This document shows positions 51,296-59,793 of a stretch of 64,000 nucleotides of DNA, piece by piece. Under the pieces are notes generated by a model. That model saw only the letters and a program-made list of their open reading frames with translations. It had not been told where the DNA came from and did not search any database. This DNA is from Bacteroidota bacterium (lineage in GTDB: Bacteria > Bacteroidota > Bacteroidia > B-17B0 > Aurantibacillaceae), in contig JAAFIQ010000017.1 in NCBI GenBank assembly GCA_013298715.1, positions 1-64,000 on the forward strand, read 5' to 3'. The translations under genes were made by a program, and so were the position numbers. Within the stretch, counting starts at the first letter, position 1, and each line of letters begins with the position of its first letter.

Positions 51296-53293
51296 TTATA
51301 TTTTAAATCCTAAAACAGTTACATCATCGGTTTGCTCGAATTTGCCTTTCCATTCATAAAAATCGTTTAGTAAATTATCGGCTTGTTCGTGCAGCGGTAA
51401 AGCGTTATATTTTATATAAAGTTCATTTAATTTACTTTGTTTAAATTTTTTTCCGTTTTGGTTATTATTCTTCTTGACATCTCCACCAAACTGGTCGCTA
51501 AAACCATCGGTATTCAAATAAAAGATGGAATTCTGCGTAAAATTAATCACTTTATTTGTAAACTTAACTTCATCCACTATTACTGAACTTGAAATAGCTA
51601 GCCTATCTCCTTTAAAGGTCTCGAAAGAATTATTTTCTAATTTATACAAATCTGTGCGTGCGCCTGAGAAAGTAATTTGCCGTTTTTGTTTATCAATAAA
51701 ACACAATCCCATATCAGCGCCATCGTTAATACGTTTTTTAGATCCTTGGTAAAGATTACTGTTTAGTGTTGAACAAAGTTCTTTTAAAATTTCGGCAGGA
51801 TTGTTATTAAATTGGTTAGATTTAATAATGCTTTTTAAATTTGAATGAATAAAAACGCTTAACATAGCTCCAGGAACCCCGTGCCCAGTGCAATCTACAA
51901 CGGCTATACAAACCAAATCATTCTGTTGTTCGATAAAATAAAAATCGCCACTTACAATATCTTTTGGTTTATATATAACAAAAGATTGACTAACGTAGTT
52001 TTTAAACATGCTAGCAGATGGGATAATTGCTTGCTGAATGTGTTTAGAATAATTAATACTATCTATAATGTCTTTATTTTTATTTTCGATAATATCTTTT
52101 TGAAAATTAATTTCGGTATTTTGGGTTTGCAATAACTGGTTAGCCTTTTTATTTTTTTTAATTTGTTGGAGCAGTAAAAAGGTAAAGAATAAAAACACAA
52201 AAATTGAAATAATAAATATTAGAATTAAATAATTTTTTGATTTTATTCTGCTTTGTGATGCTTCAAGTTCTGTATTTTTTAATTTTAATTCTGCATCACG
52301 TTGTTTATTTTCAAATCGTTTTTCGAGCTCTGAAATTGATTTTGTTTTTTGATCGTTAAAAAGAGAATCGTTCAGCTTAATGAATTGTTTATAATAGTCA
52401 ACTGCAAGGTTTGGCTCTCCAAGTTTTTCATACTGTTTAGCCAAATCTAAAGCATTCTGTCGGATATTATCTGAGGCTTGCCTTTCTTTGTTAATTGAGA
52501 TTGCCTCTTTTAATAATGAAATTGAGCCAATGTGATTTCCTCTTTCGCTTTCAATGTATGAGAGACTTCCTAAGACCATTGCAATCCCGTATTTGTTATC
52601 AATGGTTTTAAATAGTTGTAGTGCTTGTGTGTAATAATCTTTTGCTTTTAAAAAGTTCTTTTGTCCTAAATAGGCCTCTGCAATAACAGTATAGCCCGAA
52701 CCAATATATTCTGGATTATTTATTTTTTTAAAATACTTAATCGATACTTCCATGTAGTCAATTGCTTTACTAAATTCTTTTTTTAAGATAAAAATATTTG
52801 CTAAGCCAAGTCCAGATACGGCTTCTAACGATTCTAAATTATGTTGTTTACTTATATTGTTAGATTCTAAATAATTTATGTATGCCTTATTTGTATCATT
52901 CATTCCAATATAAACATTACCAAGGCTATTGTAACAATTAGCAACGGTGTAGAATTTTTTTAATTCTTTATTTAATGGAATTGCTTCTAAAATACATTTT
53001 ATAGCTAAATCGTAATTTCCGGCGGTGGTATAAATAGCCCCACGCGTTAACATTATTCGTGCAATGCCACTTTTATATTTAAGTTTATTTGCCAAAATAG
53101 TTGCACTATCTATAAATTGCAGCGCTTTTTCGATGTTATTGTATTGGTAAGAATCTGAAATCTGGATGAACAATTCAACTTGAGCAGTATCCTTTTTGTT
53201 ACTCAGCGCTTTTAACAAACTATCAATCTTTCGTTGCTGACCAAATAGCAGACAAGGAAAAAATATTAAAACTATTAACTTAGAGAGGCTCAA
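51296..53293 (-). CDS. TPR-containing SpoIIE-family PP2C phosphatase
   Basis: 665 residues: signal peptide (about 1-18), TPR units (about 40-320; YDLAIKCILEAIPLNKELKK, FLKAKDYYTQALQLFKTIDN), one transmembrane helix (about 349-373; ILIFIISIFVFLFFTFLLL), a coiled coil and a SpoIIE-type phosphatase domain (about 430-665; KPKDIVSGDFYFI, VVDCTGHGVPGAMLSVF). The class usually acts in partner-switching or stress signalling by dephosphorylating anti-anti-sigma-type proteins. Its place inside a heptose cluster is unusual; it may be carried passively or tie surface synthesis to a signal. Confidence 0.88.
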   Translation of the reverse strand: MSLSKLIVLIFFPCLLFGQQRKIDSLLKALSNKKDTAQVELFIQISDSYQYNNIEKALQFIDSATILANKLKYKSGIARIMLTRGAIYTTAGNYDLAIKCILEAIPLNKELKKFYTVANCYNSLGNVYIGMNDTNKAYINYLESNNISKQHNLESLEAVSGLGLANIFILKKEFSKAIDYMEVSIKYFKKINNPEYIGSGYTVIAEAYLGQKNFLKAKDYYTQALQLFKTIDNKYGIAMVLGSLSYIESERGNHIGSISLLKEAISINKERQASDNIRQNALDLAKQYEKLGEPNLAVDYYKQFIKLNDSLFNDQKTKSISELEKRFENKQRDAELKLKNTELEASQSRIKSKNYLILIFIISIFVFLFFTFLLLQQIKKNKKANQLLQTQNTEINFQKDIIENKNKDIIDSINYSKHIQQAIIPSASMFKNYVSQSFVIYKPKDIVSGDFYFIEQQNDLVCIAVVDCTGHGVPGAMLSVFIHSNLKSIIKSNQFNNNPAEILKELCSTLNSNLYQGSKKRINDGADMGLCFIDKQKRQITFSGARTDLYKLENNSFETFKGDRLAISSSVIVDEVKFTNKVINFTQNSIFYLNTDGFSDQFGGDVKKNNNQNGKKFKQSKLNELYIKYNALPLHEQADNLLNDFYEWKGKFEQTDDVTVLGFKI

Positions 53294-53296
53294 GGA

Positions 53297-53878
53297 CTAT
53301 TTTTTAGGGAACAAATTAATCTCTACTAATTCACAAATAGTATGCCCTAAAAGCATGTGGCACTCCTGAATTCGAGGAGTATCAGTACTAGGAATATTTA
53401 TTAAATAATTACTTACATCCCTCATTTTACCACCTGTTTCACCAGTAAATGCGAAGGTTGTAACACCTAAATTATTTGCCTCTGCTATTGCATTTAAAAC
53501 ATTTGGGCTGTTTCCGCTGGTACTTAATCCAATTAACACATCGCCTTTGTTACACATTGCTTTTACTAAACGACTATAAATAACATCGTAGCTGTAATCA
53601 TTTGCTACAGCTGTTGTATAGCTGGTGTTTACATGGAGGGCTTCACTATATAATGGCGGTCTGTCGTAATAAAATCGGCCACTTAACTCAGCTGACAAAT
53701 GTTGTGCATCTGCGGCGCTACCGCCATTACCGCACCAAACAACTTTCCCTTTGTTTTTATAACATGTAATGATTGTGTTCACACAGATTTCAAGAGTAGT
53801 TAAAATTTCTGTATTAGAAAGTAAATCTGTTTTTAGTTGAATAGAGCTATTAACTTTTGATTTTATAAAATCTATCAT
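53297..53878 (-). CDS. gmhA: Sedoheptulose-7-phosphate isomerase
   Basis: 193 residues with a SIS fold. WCGNGGSAADAQHLSAELSG (about 49-68), GLSTSGNSPNVLNAIAEA and the C-terminal RIQECHMLLGHTICELVE are GmhA hallmarks. It catalyses the first step from sedoheptulose-7-P to heptose-7-P for surface polysaccharide or LPS core. It is first in the leftward cluster. The heptose kinase gene is not in view. Confidence 0.9.
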   Translation of the reverse strand: MIDFIKSKVNSSIQLKTDLLSNTEILTTLEICVNTIITCYKNKGKVVWCGNGGSAADAQHLSAELSGRFYYDRPPLYSEALHVNTSYTTAVANDYSYDVIYSRLVKAMCNKGDVLIGLSTSGNSPNVLNAIAEANNLGVTTFAFTGETGGKMRDVSNYLINIPSTDTPRIQECHMLLGHTICELVEINLFPKK

Positions 53879-54051
53879 GGCATAAAATTAACTTAATTAT
53901 TAAGATATTCGGATACAAAGTTTATATTTCATAACTTAAAATAATTTTAAAAATAGTATGTTTGTTTTATGAAATTGTTACCCTTAATCACCTTCCACAA
54001 TTTGTTTATTTCGGAAAATTATTTTAAGTATCAATCAAAAAAATAAAATCT

Positions 54052-54759
54052 ATGAATGTTGAAACTTGCTTTACCCCTCAGGGCTATCCACTTTTTCATA
54101 AACCGAATGCAATTGTGGTTGTGATAGATATTTTAAGAGCTACATCGGCAATAACCACAGCCTTTTATAATGGGGTTGCAAAAATGATTCCTGTAGCAAA
54201 TTTGGACGACGCAAAAAAGTACAAGGAGCAAGGCTTTATGGTGGCCGCCGAGAGAAATGGCGAAATTGTTGAAGGGTATGATTTAGGCAATAGTCCGTTT
54301 GGTTATATGAATTCTAAAGTAAAAAACCAAACTATTGTAATTACTACAACCAATGGAACACAAGCCATAGAAGCTGCTAAAATTGCTGACCAAGTAATTA
54401 TTGGAAGTTTTTTAAATATGGATGTGATAACTAAACACTTAAAAAACGAAAATAAAGACATTATTTTTTTATGTGCAGGCTGGAAAAATAAATTTAATTT
54501 GGAAGACACCCTTTTTGCAGGCGCCTTGGCCGAAAGTTTAGTTTTAAAGTATGGTTCCGATACGGTTTGTGATTCTACATTGGCTGCAATTGAGTTATAT
54601 AAAAATGCGAAGCATAATTTGTATGAGTTTTTAGGACGATCTTCTCACCGCAATAGGCTTGCAAAATTGGATTTAGAAAGGGACATTAAATATTGCCTTA
54701 CGCCTAATCAATGTCCGGTAATTCCAACACTTAAAGAAAATTTTTTAATAAAACTTTAA
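54052..54759 (+). CDS. comB: 2-phosphosulfolactate phosphatase family protein
   Basis: 235 residues of the ComB family: VVVIDILRATSAITTAFYNG, VAAERNGEIVEGYDLGNSPF, TTTNGTQAIEAAKIADQVII and FLCAGWKNKFNLEDTLFAG. In methanogens ComB serves coenzyme M synthesis; bacterial members may act in sulfolactate metabolism or have another phosphatase role. It stands alone on the plus strand, upstream of the triplicated hairpin region. Start at ATG 54052. Confidence 0.85.
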   Translation: MNVETCFTPQGYPLFHKPNAIVVVIDILRATSAITTAFYNGVAKMIPVANLDDAKKYKEQGFMVAAERNGEIVEGYDLGNSPFGYMNSKVKNQTIVITTTNGTQAIEAAKIADQVIIGSFLNMDVITKHLKNENKDIIFLCAGWKNKFNLEDTLFAGALAESLVLKYGSDTVCDSTLAAIELYKNAKHNLYEFLGRSSHRNRLAKLDLERDIKYCLTPNQCPVIPTLKENFLIKL

Positions 54760-54798
54760 TTTTTTTAAACCTTTTCAAAAAAACATTGTTTTATTAGT

Positions 54799-54875
54799 AA
54801 AAGAAAGCTACTCATAAAAAGCGTTATAATTTTTTTCATGGGGATGTTTAATTTTCACGCTGAGTAGTTTTCTTT
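54799..54875 (+). ncRNA. Tandem hairpin element, unit 1 (candidate novel RNA)
   Basis: AAAAGAAAGCTACTC (54799-54813) pairs with GAGTAGTTTTCTTT (54862-54875), and the inner GCGT (54821-54824) pairs with ACGC (54857-54860). Together they enclose a 30-nt loop with CATGGGGATGTTTAATTTT that is identical in units 2 and 3. A T-rich run follows. Strand is uncertain because the stem is symmetric; plus is preferred because the T-run and the loop ORF read that way. Confidence 0.6.
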
Positions 54876-54995
54876 CCTTTTTAAAACTGGTTTTGCTTAA
54901 GAGTTTAGAAGGCTTTGTTTTCGTTCATTCACACAATTATTTTAAAAAATTTATAAAAAGTTTAAACTTTTTAAAATAATGATTGTTATAATACT

Positions 54996-55070
54996 AAAGG
55001 AAATTACTCTTTAAGGCGTAATAATTTTTTTCATGGGGATGTTTAATTTTCACGCTGAGTAGTTTCCTTT
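54996..55070 (+). ncRNA. Tandem hairpin element, unit 2 (candidate novel RNA)
   Basis: AAAGGAAATTACTC (54996-55009) pairs with GAGTAGTTTCCTTT (55057-55070); inner GCGT pairs with ACGC. Relative to unit 1 the outer stem has an A:T to G:C exchange on both strands (AAAGAAA/TTTCTTT to AAAGGAA/TTCCTTT), while the loop is unchanged. Spacing from unit 1 is 197 bp. Confidence 0.6.
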
Positions 55071-55173
55071 ATCTTTTCTAATTCCAAATTTTTTATGAAT
55101 TTTATCCAAACAGAGTAAAAAATTATCTGAAAAAAATTTCTAAACTTTTTTAAAACAGTGTTGTTTTATATTT

Positions 55174-55247
55174 AAAGAAAGCTATTCGGCGATAAGTAAT
55201 AATTTTTTTCATGGGGATGTTTAATTTTTACTCTGAATAGCTTTCTT
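55174..55247 (+). ncRNA. Tandem hairpin element, unit 3 (candidate novel RNA)
   Basis: AAAGAAAGCTATTC (55174-55187) pairs with GAATAGCTTTCTT (55235-55247). ACTC:GAGT of the other units has become ATTC:GAAT, and the inner stem GCGT:ACGC has become AGT:ACT, so both stems changed in a compensatory way. The 30-nt loop is again identical. Spacing from unit 2 is 178 bp. Confidence 0.6.
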
Positions 55248-55288
55248 AATTTTCTTATGGTACTGTTTTGTTTTTGTAAAGTTTAATC

Positions 55289-55328
55289 AAAAAGCCCCGA
55301 ATTTAGTTTACTAAAATTCGGGGCTTTT
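55289..55328. terminator. Terminator of infC (bidirectional)
   Basis: AAAAGCCCCGAATTT pairs with AAATTCGGGGCTTTT around a short loop, 24 bp beyond the infC stop. A and T runs on both sides suit transcripts from either direction. Confidence 0.88.
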
Positions 55329-55351
55329 GGTTTTTATTTAATTGCTTATTA

Positions 55352-56005
55352 CTAAGTCTTGGGTTTTTTAGGCCCAATAATCATTTGCATTTTTTTACCT
55401 TCTAACAATGGCAATTGCTCGGCTTTACCAAATTCTTCTAACTCATTAGCAAAACGGAGTAATAAAATCTCACCTTGTTCTTTAAATACAATCTCTCTTC
55501 CTCTAAAAAAAACGTAGGCTTTTACTTTGCAACCTTCTTGCAAAAACTTAATTGCATGATTTTTTTTAAAATTAAAATCGTGATCATCTGTATGTGGACC
55601 AAAACGTATATCCTTAATTACAACTTTACTTGCTTTGGCTTTTACTTCTTTAGCTTTCTTTTTTTGTTCGTATAAAAACTTACCATAATCAACAATTTTG
55701 CAAACTGGCGGGTCAACGTTTGGTGCAATCTCTACTAAATCTAAACCTAATTCTCTAGCTACTTCTAAGGCCTTGGCTACGGTATAAACCCCTGGTTCCA
55801 ATCCTTCGCCTACAACACGTACTTGTTTAGCATAAATTTTTTCGTTTATGCGGTGCTGTTCTTCTTTTACACCGGGGCGTTTAAAACCCGCTTTTAATCC
55901 GCGAGGTTGTTTAAACACTGGTTTTTGTTCGCCTGGTTTTACAGGACCTGTATTGGTGTTTGATGTTGGCTTAGGGCCGTTGAATGGTTTTTTAAAGTGA
56001 TTGAT
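55352..56005 (-). CDS. infC: Translation initiation factor IF-3, ATC start
   Basis: IF-3 keeps ribosomal subunits apart and proofreads the start codon. The first AUG/GUG-type start (GTG 55918) gives 188 residues, but the frame is open upstream with no ATG up to ATC 56005, which sits 4 nt after a perfect GGAGGT. I therefore call the ATC start (217 residues, N-terminal extension [16 protein letters not shown]). A non-canonical start is the classic self-regulation device of infC. Core motifs: [40 protein letters not shown] and the C-terminal domain [20 protein letters not shown]. It follows thrS by 26 bp. Confidence 0.9.
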   Translation of the reverse strand: MNHFKKPFNGPKPTSNTNTGPVKPGEQKPVFKQPRGLKAGFKRPGVKEEQHRINEKIYAKQVRVVGEGLEPGVYTVAKALEVARELGLDLVEIAPNVDPPVCKIVDYGKFLYEQKKKAKEVKAKASKVVIKDIRFGPHTDDHDFNFKKNHAIKFLQEGCKVKAYVFFRGREIVFKEQGEILLLRFANELEEFGKAEQLPLLEGKKMQMIIGPKKPKT

Positions 56006-56015
56006 AGTTACCTCC
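56006..56015 (-). promoter_or_regulatory. Strong Shine-Dalgarno site fixing the infC start
   Basis: On the minus strand GGAGGT, AACT, then ATC. Such a site is striking in a genome where most genes lack one, and it decides the start codon. Confidence 0.8.
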
Positions 56016-56031
56016 GTTTTTAAATTAATAA

Positions 56032-57972
56032 TTAATTGTTTTTAAAGTCGTTTTTAATTGTTTCGTTTACAAATTTAATAAATTCATCAATACCAAATAC
56101 ACCCACATCTCCTTTTCCGTGTTGGCGAACAGCAACTTTTTTCTCCGCTTCTTCTTTTTCTCCAACCACAAGCATTAAAGAAATTTTTTTAACTTCGTTA
56201 TCGCGTATTTTTTTACCAATTTTTTCGTTGCGCTCATCCACAAATCCTCTGATATCATGTTCAGCCAACTCGTTTTTAATTTGTTGTGCATAGTCATTGT
56301 ATTTTTCACTGATAGGTAAAATTGCAAACTGATCGGGTGTTAACCAAAGTGGGAAATTTCCTCCACAATGCTCAATTAGCACAGCAATAAAACGCTCCAA
56401 ACTACCAAACGGCGCGCGATGAATCATTACAGGGCGGTGTTTTTGATTATCGCTTCCAGTATATTCTAATTGAAAACGCTCTGGTAAATTATAATCAACT
56501 TGAATTGTTCCTAACTGCCATTTCCTTCCAAGCGCATCTTTCACCATAAAATCTAATTTAGGGCCGTAAAAGGCAGCTTCACCCAATTCAGTTACAGTTT
56601 TTAACCCTTTTTCGGCAGCGCTTTCAATAATTGCTTGTTCGGCAATTTTCCAATTTTCATCGGTACCAATATATTTTGTTTTGTTATCTGGGTCGCGCAA
56701 ACTAATTTGAGCGGTGTAATCTTTAAATCCTAGGGCATTAAAAACATGCAACACCAAATCAATAACTTTACAAAACTCTTCTTTTACTTGATCTGGTCGG
56801 CAAAATAAATGCGCGTCATCTTGTGTAAAGCCACGCACCCTAGTTAAGCCGTGCAATTCGCCGTGTTGTTCGTATCGGTACACAGTACCAAATTCTGCCA
56901 AACGCACTGGTAAATCTTTATACGATTTTGGAGATGCTTTGTAAATTTCGCAGTGGTGCGGGCAATTCATTGGTTTTAAATAAAACTCTTCCCCTTCATG
57001 CGGTGTTTTTATTGGTTGAAAAGAATCAGCGCCGTATTTTTCGTAGTGACCACTGCACACGTACAATTCTTTTTGCGCAATGTGTGGCGTTACAACTGGC
57101 AAATAACCTGCTTTTTGTTGTGCCTTACGCATAAATTGTTCTAACTTATCGCGCAATGCAGCTCCTTTAGGAAGCCATAATGGCAAGCCCATACCTACTT
57201 TTTCGCTAAAGGTAAATAGTTCTAATTCTTTACCAAGCTTGCGATGGTCACGCTTTTTAGCTTCTTCTAATAATGTTAAATAATCTTTAAGTTCTTTATC
57301 CTTAGGAAAAGAAATACCGTAAATACGTGTTAATTGTTTATTTTTTTCATCGCCACGCCAATATGCACCAGCAACACGGAGTAATTTTACAGCTTTAACG
57401 AAACCAGTGTTTGGTATATGCGGCCCACGGCATAAATCGGTAAAATTTCCTTGAGTATAAAAAGTAATTGAACCGTCGTTTAAACCATCTATTAACTCTA
57501 GTTTATAAGGGTCATTTTTTTCGGTAAAATATTTTATAGCATCGGCTTTACTTACTTCTTGGCGCTTGTATTCACTTTTTGCGGCAGCCAATTCCATCAT
57601 CCTTTTTTCTACCGCTTCAACTTCATCTATAGAAAAAGTTTTATCTCCAAAGTCAATATCATAGTAAAAACCATTTTCAACCGCAGGGCCAATAGCAAAT
57701 TTACTACCAGGATACAAGGCTTCAAGCGCTTCGGCCATTAAATGCGCTGTGCTATGCCAAAAAGTTTGTTTGCCGTCATCATCGTTCCAAGTTAGTAATT
57801 GTAAGGTACAATCTTCTGTAATTGAACGGCTGCTGTCCCAAACTTGTCCGTTTACTTTTGCAGCTAAAACATTTCTTGCTAAACCTTCGCTAATACTTAA
57901 AGCGATTTGGTGGGAGTTGGTTCCCTTTTCGTATTCACGAACAGAACCATCGGGTAAAGTTATTTTTATCAT
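56032..57972 (-). CDS. thrS: Threonyl-tRNA synthetase
   Basis: 646 residues: N-terminal TGS domain (about 1-60), editing domain with [14 protein letters not shown] (about 73-86) and the distal Cys/His parts, class II catalytic core with [20 protein letters not shown] and [18 protein letters not shown], and the C-terminal anticodon-binding domain. It is complete and starts at ATG 57972. TATATTTG on the minus strand (58016-58009) is a likely -7 box. A small hairpin CCTAC/GTAGG lies in the leader. infC follows directly. Confidence 0.96.
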   Translation of the reverse strand: MIKITLPDGSVREYEKGTNSHQIALSISEGLARNVLAAKVNGQVWDSSRSITEDCTLQLLTWNDDDGKQTFWHSTAHLMAEALEALYPGSKFAIGPAVENGFYYDIDFGDKTFSIDEVEAVEKRMMELAAAKSEYKRQEVSKADAIKYFTEKNDPYKLELIDGLNDGSITFYTQGNFTDLCRGPHIPNTGFVKAVKLLRVAGAYWRGDEKNKQLTRIYGISFPKDKELKDYLTLLEEAKKRDHRKLGKELELFTFSEKVGMGLPLWLPKGAALRDKLEQFMRKAQQKAGYLPVVTPHIAQKELYVCSGHYEKYGADSFQPIKTPHEGEEFYLKPMNCPHHCEIYKASPKSYKDLPVRLAEFGTVYRYEQHGELHGLTRVRGFTQDDAHLFCRPDQVKEEFCKVIDLVLHVFNALGFKDYTAQISLRDPDNKTKYIGTDENWKIAEQAIIESAAEKGLKTVTELGEAAFYGPKLDFMVKDALGRKWQLGTIQVDYNLPERFQLEYTGSDNQKHRPVMIHRAPFGSLERFIAVLIEHCGGNFPLWLTPDQFAILPISEKYNDYAQQIKNELAEHDIRGFVDERNEKIGKKIRDNEVKKISLMLVVGEKEEAEKKVAVRQHGKGDVGVFGIDEFIKFVNETIKNDFKNN

Positions 57973-58008
57973 ATAATTTATCCTACTTACGAGTGTAGGT
58001 TAGGTTTG

Positions 58009-58016
58009 CAAATATA
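58009..58016 (-). promoter_or_regulatory. -7 box of the thrS-infC operon
   Basis: TATATTTG on the minus strand, a full TAnnTTTG match 36 nt before the thrS ATG. No good -33 box was recognised. Confidence 0.45.
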
Positions 58017-58153
58017 AAAAAATAAATTGTTTGTGTGTGCGAAGTTATTATCTCCAATAAGAAGTTGGTCAACACTTTTTATATCTTCGACAGATAGTCG
58101 TGTTGTATTGGAAGTGGATATTCGTTTTCTTACCATTAAACCATAATTTTAAC

Positions 58154-58161
58154 TAGTTTTG
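58154..58161 (+). promoter_or_regulatory. -7 box close to the mtaB start codon
   Basis: TAGTTTTG matches TAnnTTTG and ends 4 nt before ATG 58166, implying a message with almost no leader. Confidence 0.4.
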
Positions 58162-58165
58162 TGGT

Positions 58166-59512
58166 ATGATTACTGAACAAAAATCTGTTGCGTTTCATAC
58201 GCTTGGTTGTAAGCTTAATTTTTCTGAAACAAGTACCATTGCTCGCCTTTTTTATGAGAAAGGGTTTCAAAAAAAGCAGTTTACTGAGGCAGCAGATGTT
58301 TATGTAATTAATACATGTAGCGTTACCGAAAATGCCGACAAGGAATGTAAATCAATTGTAAAATCGGCACTAACCCTAAACCCTGATGCCTTTATTGCTG
58401 TAGTTGGCTGTTATGCTCAATTAAAACCTGAAGAGATTGCTCGTATTGAAGGTGTGGATGTGGTTTTAGGTGCTACAGAAAAATTTAAACTTTTAAATTA
58501 TATTAATCTATCGCAAAAAAACACACATGCATTAATTCATAATTGCGAAATAGCAGAAGCCGATTTTTTTGTTGATTCTTTCAGCGTTGGGGACAGAACA
58601 CGTTCTTTCTTAAAAGTACAAGATGGTTGCGATTATAGTTGTACCTTTTGCACTATACCATTGGCAAGGGGTAAAAGTAGAAGCGACACTATTGAAAATG
58701 TAATTAATAACGCTAATAAAATTGCAGATTTAGGGGTTAAGGAAATTGTGCTAACTGGCGTAAACATTGGCGATTTTGGGCATGGCCAATTTTTAGATTC
58801 TGAAAAAAAGAAACATAAACATTTTAATTTTTTAGATTTAATTACAGAGTTAGATAAAGTTGATAAAGTTAAACGCTTTAGAATTTCATCAATAGAACCA
58901 AATTTATTGAAAGATGAAATAATTGAATTTGTTGCTAACTCCAAGAAATTTGCTCCACATTTTCATATTCCTTTACAAAGCGGAAGCAATCAATTATTGG
59001 GATTAATGAAACGTAGGTATAAGAAAGAATTGTATAGTGATAGGATTTCAAAAATTAAACAGCTAATGCCTAATTGTTGTATTGGGGTTGATGTAATTGT
59101 AGGTTTTCCAGGCGAAACAGAAGAGTTATTTTTAGAAACTTATAATTTTTTAAATGAATTGCCAATTTCTTACTTGCATGTTTTTACCTATAGTGAAAGA
59201 GATAACACCGAAGCAATTGCTTTGCCAGGAAGCGTTCCTATAAATATTAGAAAGCAACGTAACAAAATGTTACGTGTTTTATCCGCAAAAAAAATAAGAG
59301 CCTTTTATCAGTCTCAACTCGAAAAAACTGCAAGTGTTATTTTTGAGAACGAAAATAAAAATGGAACAATTTTTGGTTTTACTGAAAACTACGTGAAAGT
59401 TGGTGCTCCATACTCTGATGAATTATGCAATCAACTGACTAAAGTTAAACTGGTTTCATTTGATGAAGAAGGCACACTAAAAGCAGAGTTAGTAAAAGAA
59501 CCCGTTAATTAG
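58166..59512 (+). CDS. mtaB: tRNA t6A37 methylthiotransferase
   Basis: 448 residues; a radical-SAM enzyme that adds a methylthio group to t6A37 in tRNAs reading ANN codons. The N-terminal domain has the three cluster Cys in HTLGCKLNFSET, INTCSVTE and VVGCYAQL. The radical-SAM motif is CDYSCTFCTIPLARGKSRS (about 155-173). The order matches MtaB rather than MiaB or RimO. A C-terminal TRAM-like part is shortened. Confidence 0.92.
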   Translation: MITEQKSVAFHTLGCKLNFSETSTIARLFYEKGFQKKQFTEAADVYVINTCSVTENADKECKSIVKSALTLNPDAFIAVVGCYAQLKPEEIARIEGVDVVLGATEKFKLLNYINLSQKNTHALIHNCEIAEADFFVDSFSVGDRTRSFLKVQDGCDYSCTFCTIPLARGKSRSDTIENVINNANKIADLGVKEIVLTGVNIGDFGHGQFLDSEKKKHKHFNFLDLITELDKVDKVKRFRISSIEPNLLKDEIIEFVANSKKFAPHFHIPLQSGSNQLLGLMKRRYKKELYSDRISKIKQLMPNCCIGVDVIVGFPGETEELFLETYNFLNELPISYLHVFTYSERDNTEAIALPGSVPINIRKQRNKMLRVLSAKKIRAFYQSQLEKTASVIFENENKNGTIFGFTENYVKVGAPYSDELCNQLTKVKLVSFDEEGTLKAELVKEPVN

Positions 59513-59793
59513 GGTTCACTCAAAAACGCAAATTTGCCAATTAAAAGGAGATTTGAGGGTTAAATCCATTTTTATATGCAAAGTTTTTTAAACTCTTTTG
59601 CGAAAATCCTTACAGATAAAAATAGGGTTTTCTTTGCGTTTTTGGCTTGATAAAAATTAACTGACTCGTCGTTAGCCCTGCTTGCCGCAGGCAGGTCAGC
59701 TCGAAGTATTTCTATACACCTTCACTTCGCTGCCCGTGCCCGCCGTAGGCAGGTCGATTCAGTTAATTTTTATACATTTTGAGTGAAACCTAA
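59513..59793. repeat. Nested inverted-repeat intergenic element
   Basis: The outer arms AGGGTTCACTCAAAA (near 59511-59525) and TTTTGAGTGAAACCT (near 59776-59790) are inverted with one mismatch. Inside are CAAAAACGCAAA (near 59520) with TTTGCGTTTTTG (near 59633), and ATAAAAATTAACTGA (near 59649) with TCAGTTAATTTTTAT (near 59759). The centre holds GC-rich palindromes (CCTGCTTGCCGCAGGCAGG and CCCGCCGTAGGCAGG) of a kind repeated across many Bacteroidota genomes. It has no coding potential; it may be a REP-like element or a terminator complex between converging genes. Confidence 0.7.

Noticed and set aside
54799-55247. CRISPR array
   Set aside because: Only three units, 178-197 bp apart, with changing stems and no unique short spacers; no cas gene is in the window.
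57973-58008. T-box or other riboswitch in the thrS leader
   Set aside because: The leader is only about 36 nt after the -7 box and has one 5-bp hairpin; no T-box sequence or space for an aptamer.
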